Shown piece after piece: positions 8,048-15,455 of a DNA stretch of 64,000 nt. This DNA is from Haloprofundus marisrubri (GTDB taxonomy: Archaea > Halobacteriota > Halobacteria > Halobacteriales > Haloferacaceae): positions 682,001-746,000 of the forward strand of contig NZ_LOPU01000029.1 of assembly GCF_001469955.1 (NCBI RefSeq), given 5' to 3'. The notes beneath the pieces are model-generated. The model searched no databases. It was not told the DNA's origin and saw only the letters and a program-made list of their open reading frames with translations. The position numbers and the translations under genes were made by a program. Numbering within the stretch: position 1 is the stretch's first letter; every line of letters begins with the position of its first letter.

Positions 8048-8827
8048 ATGATATCCGTCGCCTTCTTCGGGAGTCACCCCCTCGGCGAAGCGTGTCTCTC
8101 GCAGTTGGACGCCCATCCCGACGTGTCGGTCGAACTCGTCGTCACCTACTCACCAGACGCCGATACGTGGTGGGAGGGTTCGGTGTACGACCTCGCCGAC
8201 TCGCTCGGCTACCCCACACTCTCGCTCGCCGAAGAACGACAGGTGCTGGAACACGATATCGACTATCTCGTCAGCGTCTACTATCCGAACATTCTCGGCG
8301 GCGAACTGCTGGAGCACGCCAATGAGCTATCGCTGAACCTCCACCAAGCCGAACTCCCGCGCTACCGCGGCAGCAACGTGTTCAGCCACGCCATCATGAA
8401 CGCCCGCGACGACGACCACTGGAGACACGGCACGACGCTGCACGTGATGGCTGAGCGAGTCGACGCCGGCGACATCGTCGCTCGCGCGTTCGTCCCCATC
8501 GAGGAGACCGACCGCGCCCGCGACGTGTACGACAAAGCCAACGAGGCCTCCGAAGAGCTGTTCGCCGACGTGCTCCCCGAAATCGTCTCCGGAGAGGTCC
8601 ACGAGATGGCCCGCCCGCAGTCGGAGTTCGACGGGAAGCGCTACTACTACGAGAAGGACAGCTTGGACGGCGAAAAAGAGATTTCACGCGAAGACCTCGA
8701 AACCCGAGACGAACTGGCGCTGTACGACACGATTCGGGCGCTCGACTTCCCGCCGTTCGAACCGGCGTACACGACCGTCGGCGGCGAACGCGTCTACCTC
8801 ACGGCTGACTACAACGACGCACCGTAG
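8048..8827 (+). CDS. Formyltransferase-family protein, probably sugar N-formyltransferase
   Basis: A 259-residue protein with the formyltransferase fold (about 1-180). The catalytic signature is complete: NLHQAELPRYRG supplies the Asn and His, and HVMAERVDAGDIVA supplies the Asp, as in N10-formyl-THF-dependent enzymes. Archaea do not formylate initiator Met-tRNA, and the protein is shorter than Met-tRNA formyltransferase, so an amino-sugar substrate is likely. This fits the neighbouring aminotransferase and dehydrogenase. The 3' end overlaps the convergent dehydrogenase gene by 29 bases. The exact amino-sugar is inference. Confidence 0.8.
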   Translation: MISVAFFGSHPLGEACLSQLDAHPDVSVELVVTYSPDADTWWEGSVYDLADSLGYPTLSLAEERQVLEHDIDYLVSVYYPNILGGELLEHANELSLNLHQAELPRYRGSNVFSHAIMNARDDDHWRHGTTLHVMAERVDAGDIVARAFVPIEETDRARDVYDKANEASEELFADVLPEIVSGEVHEMARPQSEFDGKRYYYEKDSLDGEKEISREDLETRDELALYDTIRALDFPPFEPAYTTVGGERVYLTADYNDAP

Positions 8828-9809
8828 CGCCGTTTCCCTCGGTGCGACTGGTGGACAGTCGTCGTCCGGTCGCATCGGCGCGCGTGGCTACCTCCAAGAG
8901 TTCGACCGCCGCCGCGCCGACGCGCCCGTCGGCTTTCGGGTGTCGGGCGCTCTTCGTCGCGTCGAGGAAGTCGACCACTTCTGCTTTCAGCGGTTCGACC
9001 GGTTCGACGGTTATCGTCTCGGTTCCTTCCTCGGCGCCCGTCTCCGGGTCGAGGCTGAACGTCTCGTAGTGTTCGTTTTCGAGGTAGTCGATGCGGGCGG
9101 CGCGCTCGCTGCCGACGACGACGAGTTCCCGCGACTTGCCGAAGACGGGAACCTGCCACGACGCCGAGATGACGCCCGTCGTCTCGCCGTAACCGAGCGA
9201 GAGCGACGCCGTCTCGTCGATGTCGTCGCGGACGAAAGAATCGAGGCGACAGCCGATGTTGTCGGGCCACGCGTCGAGCAGGTAGCCGTAGAGGTCCACG
9301 TCGTGGACGGCCACCGAGTAGAGGACTCCGGCACCGCGTCGCGGTTCGCGGAGGGCAAAGCGGTTCGTCCACAGGTAGCGAATCTCGCCGAACTCGCCGG
9401 CGTCGATGCGGCGTTTGAGGTCGGTGACGAGCGGGTGGTGTCGGAAGATGTGGCCGACGCCGAGCGTCCGACCGTATCGTTCGGCCGTTTCGACGAGGTC
9501 CCAGGCGTTCTGGGCGTCGAGCGTCAGCGGCTTCTCGACCATGATGTCGACGCCCGACGACAGTAGGTCGGTGCCGACACCGTGGTGCGTCGGCGAGGGC
9601 GTCGCCACCGTCGCGGCGTCGACACGCCCCGGAAGCGCGCCGACGTCGGTGACGTATTCGGCGTCGAACTCGGCGGCCATCTCGGCCGCACGAGCCTCGT
9701 CGACGTCACAGACGACGAGTTCGTCTATCTCTCCGGCGTCTCTGAGTTCCGCGCCGACACGGACGTGGTTCGACCCCCAGTAGCCCGTGCCGACGACGGC
9801 GTAGTTCAC
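8799..9809 (-). CDS. Gfo/Idh/MocA-family oxidoreductase (WbpB/WlbA-like)
   Basis: A 336-residue protein. An N-terminal Rossmann NAD-binding fold (VVGTGYWGSNHVR at 4-16), the family EKP motif (IMVEKPLTLDAQ near 95) and the C-terminal beta-sheet domain (ALREPRRGAGVLYSVAVHDVD) mark a sugar dehydrogenase. In bacterial WbpB/WlbA systems such an enzyme oxidises C3 of a UDP-N-acetyl-uronic acid so that an aminotransferase can act. That aminotransferase is directly upstream, overlapping by GTGA, so this gene starts at the GTG at 9809. Substrate assignment is inferred from context. Confidence 0.87.
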   Translation of the reverse strand: MNYAVVGTGYWGSNHVRVGAELRDAGEIDELVVCDVDEARAAEMAAEFDAEYVTDVGALPGRVDAATVATPSPTHHGVGTDLLSSGVDIMVEKPLTLDAQNAWDLVETAERYGRTLGVGHIFRHHPLVTDLKRRIDAGEFGEIRYLWTNRFALREPRRGAGVLYSVAVHDVDLYGYLLDAWPDNIGCRLDSFVRDDIDETASLSLGYGETTGVISASWQVPVFGKSRELVVVGSERAARIDYLENEHYETFSLDPETGAEEGTETITVEPVEPLKAEVVDFLDATKSARHPKADGRVGAAAVELLEVATRADATGRRLSTSRTEGNGATVRRCSQP

Positions 9810-10915
9810 GCAGGCACCCCGACGAACGACTCGATAGCGTCACAGACTCGCTCGATTTCCTCGTCGGTGATGCGCGGATGCATCGGCAGCGAGAGAATTT
9901 CCTCGCAGAGTATCTCCGTCTGGGGGAGCGTCGGCGTCTCGTCCATCTGCTCGACGACGGCCGAGTGCAGGTGTGCGGGCGTCTCGTAGTGGATGCCCGT
10001 CTGGATGTCGCGCGCCGAGAGGTGCTCGCGGAGCGCCTCGCGGTTCTCGCTTCGGACGACGTAGAGGTGGTAGACGTGAGAGCCGTCGTCGGCGACGGTG
10101 GGCGTCTCGATTCCCTGCATCTCGCCGAGTCGCTCGTCGTACTTCGCGGCGGCGGCGGCGCGTGCGGCGTTCCAGTCGTCGAGATGCGACAGTTGTTCGA
10201 TGCCGACGGCGGCTTTCATCTCGTCGAGTCGGTAGTTGAGCCCGAGTTCGACGTGCGTTCCCGACTCGTCGCGGCCGTGGTTGCGGATGCGTCGCGCCGT
10301 CTCCGCGAGTTCGGCGTCGTCGGTGACGAGCATGCCGCCGTCGCCGCCGACGGTCATGTTCTTCGAGGGGTAGAAGCTGAAACAGCCGACGTCGCCGAGG
10401 CTGCCGGTTCGTTCGCCGCGGTAGGTCGCGCCGTGGGCCTGACAGGCGTCCTCGACGACGGCCATCCCGTAGCGGTCGGCGATGTCGTTGATTTCGTCCA
10501 TCGGTGCGGGTTGGCCGTAGAGGTGTACCGGAGCGATAGCCGTGGGGTTCTCCGCGGTGGCAGCCTTCGCCGCGAGGTCTTCGGGGTCCATCGTGTACGT
10601 CTCGGGGTCCACGTCGACGAACACGGGGTTCGCGTCCAGCGAGAGCACGGGACTGGCGGTGGCGAAGAACGTGTGGCCCGGAACGAACACGTCGTCGCCC
10701 GCTTCGACACCCGCGCTTCGGAACGCGAGCAGTAGCGCCGCGGTTCCGCTGCTGACGCCGACGGCGTGGTCGACGCCGCAGAACTCGGCGAATTTGGCCT
10801 CGAACTCCTCGAGTACCGGCCCTTTGACGTACCGGGTACTCCGGAGTACCGACGCTGCCCGGTCGACGATGTCGTCGTCGACGTATACATCAGTAAATCG
10901 TACAGTACCGTCCAT
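9806..10915 (-). CDS. DegT/DnrJ/EryC1/StrS-family sugar aminotransferase
   Basis: A 369-residue PLP enzyme. The PLP lysine is Lys185 in FYPSKNMTVGGDGG. Other family motifs are GVSSGTAALLLAFRSAG (phosphate-binding), VVEDACQAHGA and RNHGRDESG. It transfers an amino group to a keto-sugar nucleotide; with the adjoining Gfo/Idh dehydrogenase it suggests a 3-amino-uronic acid as in WbpE. I chose the ATG at 10915 (MDGTVRF) over a GTG eight codons upstream because a CGCATAAC promoter element at 10944-10951 then lies 36 bases upstream, the same spacing as in two other cluster genes. Confidence 0.9.
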   Translation of the reverse strand: MDGTVRFTDVYVDDDIVDRAASVLRSTRYVKGPVLEEFEAKFAEFCGVDHAVGVSSGTAALLLAFRSAGVEAGDDVFVPGHTFFATASPVLSLDANPVFVDVDPETYTMDPEDLAAKAATAENPTAIAPVHLYGQPAPMDEINDIADRYGMAVVEDACQAHGATYRGERTGSLGDVGCFSFYPSKNMTVGGDGGMLVTDDAELAETARRIRNHGRDESGTHVELGLNYRLDEMKAAVGIEQLSHLDDWNAARAAAAAKYDERLGEMQGIETPTVADDGSHVYHLYVVRSENREALREHLSARDIQTGIHYETPAHLHSAVVEQMDETPTLPQTEILCEEILSLPMHPRITDEEIERVCDAIESFVGVPA

Positions 10916-10943
10916 AAATATGTCTGAGGGCGTGAACACCTTC

Positions 10944-10951
10944 GTTATGCG
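10944..10951 (-). promoter_or_regulatory. CGCATAAC promoter element, aminotransferase
   Basis: CGCATAAC read on the minus strand, starting 36 bases before the ATG at 10915 and followed by GAAGG. The same octamer stands at comparable distance before the GT4 gene (12282-12289) and the methyltransferase fusion gene (15418-15425). Confidence 0.45.
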
Positions 10952-11026
10952 GAGACTTCCGTCTCCGAGGAAGAGCGAAAGCGGTCATTTTGTCGGAGAA
11001 GAACAGACAGATTGAGCGACTATCGC

Positions 11027-12250
11027 TCAGAGCGATTCGTACACTGTTCGGAGTGAATCGGCGTCGTGTGCCCATCCGTACCGACCTTCGACCGCGGCGC
11101 GACCGTTCTGTCCTCGTTCTCTCGCGGTCTCCTCGTCGGCCAGTTCCAACACCGCGTCGGCGACGGAGTCGGGGTCACCCGCGCCCGACACCGCTCCCGA
11201 TTCGGTCTCCGAGACGATGCGTGCGAGCGGTTTCACGTCGCTGACGAGGACCGGTCGCTCCATCGCCATGTACTGAAACAGTTTGTGCGGCACCGTCGTC
11301 TCGGTGTGCGGCGTCGACGCGTGCGTGACTGTGCAGACGTCGCTCTCGGCCATGTAGTCGGGGACACGCTCGAAGTCGACCCAACCGGTGTACGTCACCC
11401 GGTCGAGAACGCCCAACCGCGCGCAGAGTCCGTTGAACTCCTTTCCGTAGGTGGGTGTTCCCGGCGCGCCGACGACGAGCAGGCGGACGTTCGGTATCTC
11501 ATCGGCGATGGCCGGAAGCGCGCGAACGACCGTGTCCAGTCCTCGGTGTGGTGCGAACTTCCCGACGTACGAGAGCGTGAACGCCTCGTCGTCGGCTTCC
11601 GGGACCGTCTCGACTTCTTTGGGGTCGAACTTCTCGACTTCGACGGTGTTGCCGACGACAGTCACCGACTCGGGCGACGCGTCGCAGTTGTCGAGATAGT
11701 GCTCTCGTCCCTCTTCGACGGGCGTCAGCACGTGGTCGGCCTCGCGGACGCAGCGCTCCTCGATTCGTTTCCAGCGCCGAACCGGCTGAAACGCGTAGTC
11801 GGCGATGCGCGCCGGACTCCTGTACACGTCGCTGGGTTCGTCCATCCGTCGCCACTGCCGAATCGCCTCGGGGTAGTTCTCGTGGAGGTCGGCGACGACG
11901 GGGACGCCCGTCTCCTCGCGGACCGACAGCGCCGTCCGAACCAGCGGCAGGTCGTGGATGTGCAGTGCGTCCGCGCCGTCGTCGACGGCCTCGCGCATTG
12001 CGTCGGCCCACAGCGGGTGGACTCGCTGGGTCAGGAATCGGAGCGTCTCGGGCCACCGTGCGGTCGACGACCGGCCGTAGACGGTGAGGCGGCGTACCTC
12101 GACGCCGTCGATGGTTTCGTGTTCTGGGAGGTGTGACTGGCCGCGACAGAGCAGTTCTACCTCGTGCCCGGCGTCGAGGAGCGCCGACGCTTCCTTTGCG
12201 ACCCGTACGTCGGTCGGATACTGCTTGCGCAGTACCATACAAATCCGCAT
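11027..12250 (-). CDS. Glycosyltransferase family 4, copy 1
   Basis: A 407-residue GT-B glycosyltransferase. The N-terminal domain begins MRICMVLRKQYPTDVRV, with HIHDLPLVRTA and ADLHENYPEAI in the acceptor half. The C-terminal GT4 domain has LSYVGKFAPHRGLDTV, LLVVGAPG and the donor-binding TETTVPHKLFQYMA. It probably transfers a sugar from a nucleotide donor to a lipid-linked glycan at the inner membrane face. It is divergent from flippase copy 1. A 63-base stretch (11263-11325) is identical to the second GT4 gene (19225-19287), which shows close paralogy or gene conversion. Confidence 0.9.
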   Translation of the reverse strand: MRICMVLRKQYPTDVRVAKEASALLDAGHEVELLCRGQSHLPEHETIDGVEVRRLTVYGRSSTARWPETLRFLTQRVHPLWADAMREAVDDGADALHIHDLPLVRTALSVREETGVPVVADLHENYPEAIRQWRRMDEPSDVYRSPARIADYAFQPVRRWKRIEERCVREADHVLTPVEEGREHYLDNCDASPESVTVVGNTVEVEKFDPKEVETVPEADDEAFTLSYVGKFAPHRGLDTVVRALPAIADEIPNVRLLVVGAPGTPTYGKEFNGLCARLGVLDRVTYTGWVDFERVPDYMAESDVCTVTHASTPHTETTVPHKLFQYMAMERPVLVSDVKPLARIVSETESGAVSGAGDPDSVADAVLELADEETARERGQNGRAAVEGRYGWAHDADSLRTVYESL

Positions 12251-12281
12251 CTGATGACACGAGATGTGATTGTCGTAGATT

Positions 12282-12289
12282 GTTATGCG
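12282..12289 (-). promoter_or_regulatory. CGCATAAC promoter element, GT4 copy 1
   Basis: CGCATAAC on the minus strand, 39 bases before the ATG at 12250. Same octamer and similar spacing as before the aminotransferase and the methyltransferase fusion gene. Confidence 0.45.
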
Positions 12290-12335
12290 TCGCGTACCGC
12301 ATCTCGAACGGGGACACGTATGCGTGCGGACCGCA

Positions 12336-12358
12336 CGGTACGGAGGTCGTAACGAAGG
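12336..12358 (+). promoter_or_regulatory. Upstream element shared by both flippase genes, copy 1
   Basis: A 23-base segment (starting CGGTACG, ending CGTAACGAAGG) that matches 21 of 23 positions at 22839-22861 before the second flippase. It lies 115 bases before the start here and 98 bases before it there. It may be a promoter or operator that survived duplication. Confidence 0.45.
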
Positions 12359-12450
12359 CCCTCCGGCCCCGACTGCAGGCGAATGAACGGGAGTCCACGG
12401 GCCGAGAGTCCTCGCGACACGCCTCGACGCCGCTGTCGGGTGAACACGCC

Positions 12451-13866
12451 GTGGTAGCGCTCGAACGCGACAGCATCGCGGTGTTCGGGTCGCGCGTCTT
12501 CACCCGACTGCTGGGCTTTCTGAGCGTCATCTACTTCGCGCGCGCCCTCGGCGCGGAGTCGCTCGGCATCTACTTCACGTTCCAGACGCTCGTGAGTATC
12601 CTCACGCTCGCGGCGAGCGTCGGTCTCCCCGGCGCGACGGTCAAACGGATGAGCCAGCAGGAGACCGCCGACGAGAGAGCGCCGTATCTCACCGCCGCGT
12701 TGCTCTTGGCCGTCGGCACCTTCGGCATCGTGTCGCTCGCGGTGTTCGTCTTCGGGGCACGCGTCGACTCGTTCGTCGACCTCGAAACCGCGGCCCCGCT
12801 TCTCGTGCTCGTCGTCGGTCTCGGCGCGTGCCGGAGCATCCTCGTCAGCGCGCTTCGCGGTGAACAGAAAGTGTCGGTGTCGGGGCTTCTCGACCTGTTC
12901 GGTCAAGTCGTTCGCCTCGTCGTCTCCATCGCGCTCATCGCGGAGTTCGGCGTCGTCGGCCTCATCTACGGCTCCGCGGTGTCGCTGGCGCTGTCGGCGC
13001 TCGTCTCCTTCTGGCTGCTCGATACCTCGCTGACGCTGCCGACGCGCGGTGCAATCGAACACCTCGTCGAGTTCGCCCGCTACACGGCGGGCATGAACGT
13101 CAGCCACCTCGCGTACACGTGGGCGGACACGCTCGTCCTCGCGGCGTTGGCGTCGAAAGCCGCCGTCGGCGTCTACGAGTCGTCGTGGCGACTCACCGGC
13201 ATCACGCTGCTCGGTGCGCAGGCCATCGGTATCGCACTCGCGCCGACTATCACCCGCTGGCACGAGAACGGCGACATGGACGGTATCGAACAGGCGTTCA
13301 GACAGGCGCTCACCTACGCGGTGATGTTCGTCATCCCCGCCATCGTCGGCGTTGCGCTCCTCGGCGACGACCTGCTCTCGACGCTGTATCAGTTCGAGAC
13401 GGGCGCGACGGTGCTTCTCATCCTCACCGTCGGGCAACTCGCTCAAGCCGTCAAATACGTCACCCAGAACGTCCTGTTCGGCATCGACCGCCCGGACATC
13501 GTCTTCTGGACGAACATCGTCTCGCTCGTGGCGAACCTCGCGCTCAACGTCGTCCTCGTCAGCGAGTTCGGCATCTACGGCGCGGCGGTGGCGACGCTCA
13601 CGACGGCGGCCGTCGCCGCAGTCGCCCAGATTTGGCTGCTCCGTCGGGAACTGACGCTCTCGGCGGACTGGGGAGCTATCGGCTGGCAGGTCGGTGCCGC
13701 CCTCGTGATGGGTGCGGCTATCTACGCGCTCGACCGAGTCGTCGCCGGTGACACCATCGTCGGCGTCGTCAGCCTCGTCGGCGCGGGGGCGGTCGTCTAC
13801 GGCCTCGGCATGCTGGCGCGCGAGGACGTGCGCCTCCGACTGCGCTCGGCGCTGGAGTCGACGTGA
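12451..13866 (+). CDS. Polysaccharide flippase (Wzx/MATE-like), copy 1
   Basis: A 471-residue integral membrane protein with about 12-14 hydrophobic segments, starting RVFTRLLGFLSVIYFARALG, the signature of the polysaccharide biosynthesis/oligosaccharide flippase family. It should flip a lipid-linked glycan across the membrane. The frame is open far upstream, but GTG at 12451 (VVALERDS) is preferred: GGGTGA lies about 9 bases upstream and the alignment with copy 2 (VVSVERDG) begins here. It is paralogous to 22937-24355, with runs of identical DNA (for example around 12513-12541). The following sulfatase gene is 83 bases downstream. Confidence 0.88.
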   Translation: MVALERDSIAVFGSRVFTRLLGFLSVIYFARALGAESLGIYFTFQTLVSILTLAASVGLPGATVKRMSQQETADERAPYLTAALLLAVGTFGIVSLAVFVFGARVDSFVDLETAAPLLVLVVGLGACRSILVSALRGEQKVSVSGLLDLFGQVVRLVVSIALIAEFGVVGLIYGSAVSLALSALVSFWLLDTSLTLPTRGAIEHLVEFARYTAGMNVSHLAYTWADTLVLAALASKAAVGVYESSWRLTGITLLGAQAIGIALAPTITRWHENGDMDGIEQAFRQALTYAVMFVIPAIVGVALLGDDLLSTLYQFETGATVLLILTVGQLAQAVKYVTQNVLFGIDRPDIVFWTNIVSLVANLALNVVLVSEFGIYGAAVATLTTAAVAAVAQIWLLRRELTLSADWGAIGWQVGAALVMGAAIYALDRVVAGDTIVGVVSLVGAGAVVYGLGMLAREDVRLRLRSALEST

Positions 13867-13949
13867 ACGTGGCGGCCGCTCCCGAAATCCGGCGCGTCGC
13901 GTAGGGGCCACATACTAAACCCCGTCTCGGCCGACGAGTCGCGTATCGA

Positions 13950-15359
13950 ATGCCCCGAAACGTCGTCGTCCTCTGTCTCGACACCGTCCGCAAGGACTTC
14001 TTCGACCGCTTCGCGCCGCGTCTGCAGGAACGCGCCGACGTAACCTTCGAGCAGTGCCGCGCCGCCAGCGGCTGGTCGGTGCCGAGTCACGCGAGCATGC
14101 TCACCGGCGAACTTCCTTCTGAACACGGTGCGACCGCTTTCTCGCCGCGTCTCGACGCGCTCGAAACTGAAGACACGTTCGTGGGCGACCTGTCCGAACA
14201 TCGCTCGCTCGGCATCAGCACCAACGTCTACGCCGGTTCCGCGTACGGCTTCGACGCGCACTTCGACGACTTCCTCGACGTGACCCGTGACCGCCGCCGA
14301 CCCGAAGGTCTCGACGTCGCGGAGTTCATCGCCGACCACGACGAACCCGGCATCGACCGGTATCTCGATATCGTTCGCGCGGCGCTCGACCACGACAAAC
14401 CCGCTGCGAGTCTGTACAACGCCATCGCCCTTCAACTCGACAGCGCGACCCGAAACCGTCTTCCGACGCCGTTCGACGACGGCGCGAAGACGGTTCGACG
14501 CGAACTGCGCTCACGTCTCGCCGGCCGCGACGACCCCACCGTCGCCTTCTGCAACCTGATGGAGGGCCACGAACCGCACCGCGACACGCTCGGCTACGAC
14601 CGAACCATCGCCGGAACACCGCTCGGCTGGTCGACGCAGGGACTGAAACCGTGGCACGTCGTCGGCGACGTAGACGACGAAACCGAGACGAAACTACAGC
14701 GCTACCGCGGACTGTACGCCGCGAGCGTCGACTACCTCGACCAGCAGGTGGCGGCGCTCGTCGACGACCTGCTCGCGTTGGACCGCGAGACGACTGTCGT
14801 GATTACCGCCGACCACGGCGAGAATCTTGGAACCGCCGCCGACGGTGGTCTCCTCGGTCACGTCGGCAGTCTCTCGGAGGGCGTCCTCCACGTCCCGCTG
14901 CTCCTCGTCAACCCGCCCGAAGGCTACGACGACGTGGAGTCCGAACTCGTCTCACATCTCTCGCTTCGCCGCCTGATTCGCGGTCTAGGACGGGATGAGA
15001 CGCCCGACGTGACGACCGACGTCGCACCCGCGGAACTGCTCGGGTTGACGCCGGGCAACGACCCGCTCGTCGACATCGATTCCGACAGATTCGACCGGTC
15101 GATTCGCTGTGCATATCGGGAGAAGGAGAAGTACGAGTGGGACAACAACGGTAGTGTCGTCCACTACGACTTAGTCGCCGAACGACCGGGATGGCAACGG
15201 GAGGTGGAGTCGGAGACCGAATCCGAACCGCCCACGTGGGCGACGGACCCGTTCGACGAGTCGGTGTCGACAGCGCGTGAACGGGCGAAAGCGGCCGCGA
15301 GTGACGACGGCCCGACCGGAAGCGTCGAGCGTCGGCTCCGGGATTTGGGATACGTCTAA
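13950..15359 (+). CDS. Sulfatase-family (alkaline phosphatase superfamily) enzyme
   Basis: A 469-residue cytosolic-looking protein. MPRNVVVLCLDTVRKDFF supplies the first metal Asp, WSVPSHASMLTGELPSEHG holds the nucleophile position as Ser43, and VVITADHGENLG supplies the later metal ligands. The nucleophile is Ser rather than the Cys/Ser of formylglycine sulfatases with CxPSR, so the activity may be phosphodiester or phosphoglycerol transfer. There is no signal peptide. Such genes are common in haloarchaeal glycan clusters. Upstream CATACTAAAC at 13911-13920 is a probable TATA region. The role in glycan decoration is inferred. Confidence 0.85.
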   Translation: MPRNVVVLCLDTVRKDFFDRFAPRLQERADVTFEQCRAASGWSVPSHASMLTGELPSEHGATAFSPRLDALETEDTFVGDLSEHRSLGISTNVYAGSAYGFDAHFDDFLDVTRDRRRPEGLDVAEFIADHDEPGIDRYLDIVRAALDHDKPAASLYNAIALQLDSATRNRLPTPFDDGAKTVRRELRSRLAGRDDPTVAFCNLMEGHEPHRDTLGYDRTIAGTPLGWSTQGLKPWHVVGDVDDETETKLQRYRGLYAASVDYLDQQVAALVDDLLALDRETTVVITADHGENLGTAADGGLLGHVGSLSEGVLHVPLLLVNPPEGYDDVESELVSHLSLRRLIRGLGRDETPDVTTDVAPAELLGLTPGNDPLVDIDSDRFDRSIRCAYREKEKYEWDNNGSVVHYDLVAERPGWQREVESETESEPPTWATDPFDESVSTARERAKAAASDDGPTGSVERRLRDLGYV

Positions 15360-15417
15360 ACTCTCTGCGCGGCGAACGGTCGCGCGCTAAAGCCCGTCTT
15401 TTCTCCGGAGAATGCGA

Positions 15418-15425
15418 CGCATAAC
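15418..15425 (+). promoter_or_regulatory. CGCATAAC promoter element, methyltransferase fusion
   Basis: CGCATAAC, 38 bases before the ATG at 15456; followed by TAACCCCG, which also resembles the sulfatase promoter (CTAAACCCCG at 13914-13923). Third occurrence of the octamer at this spacing in the glycan cluster. Confidence 0.45.
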
Positions 15426-15455
15426 TAACCCCGAATAGTCAGATTTCGTGAGCGT

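Noticed and set aside
12283-13911. 542-codon minus-strand frame opposite flippase copy 1
   Set aside because: Highly charged shadow of a membrane protein gene.
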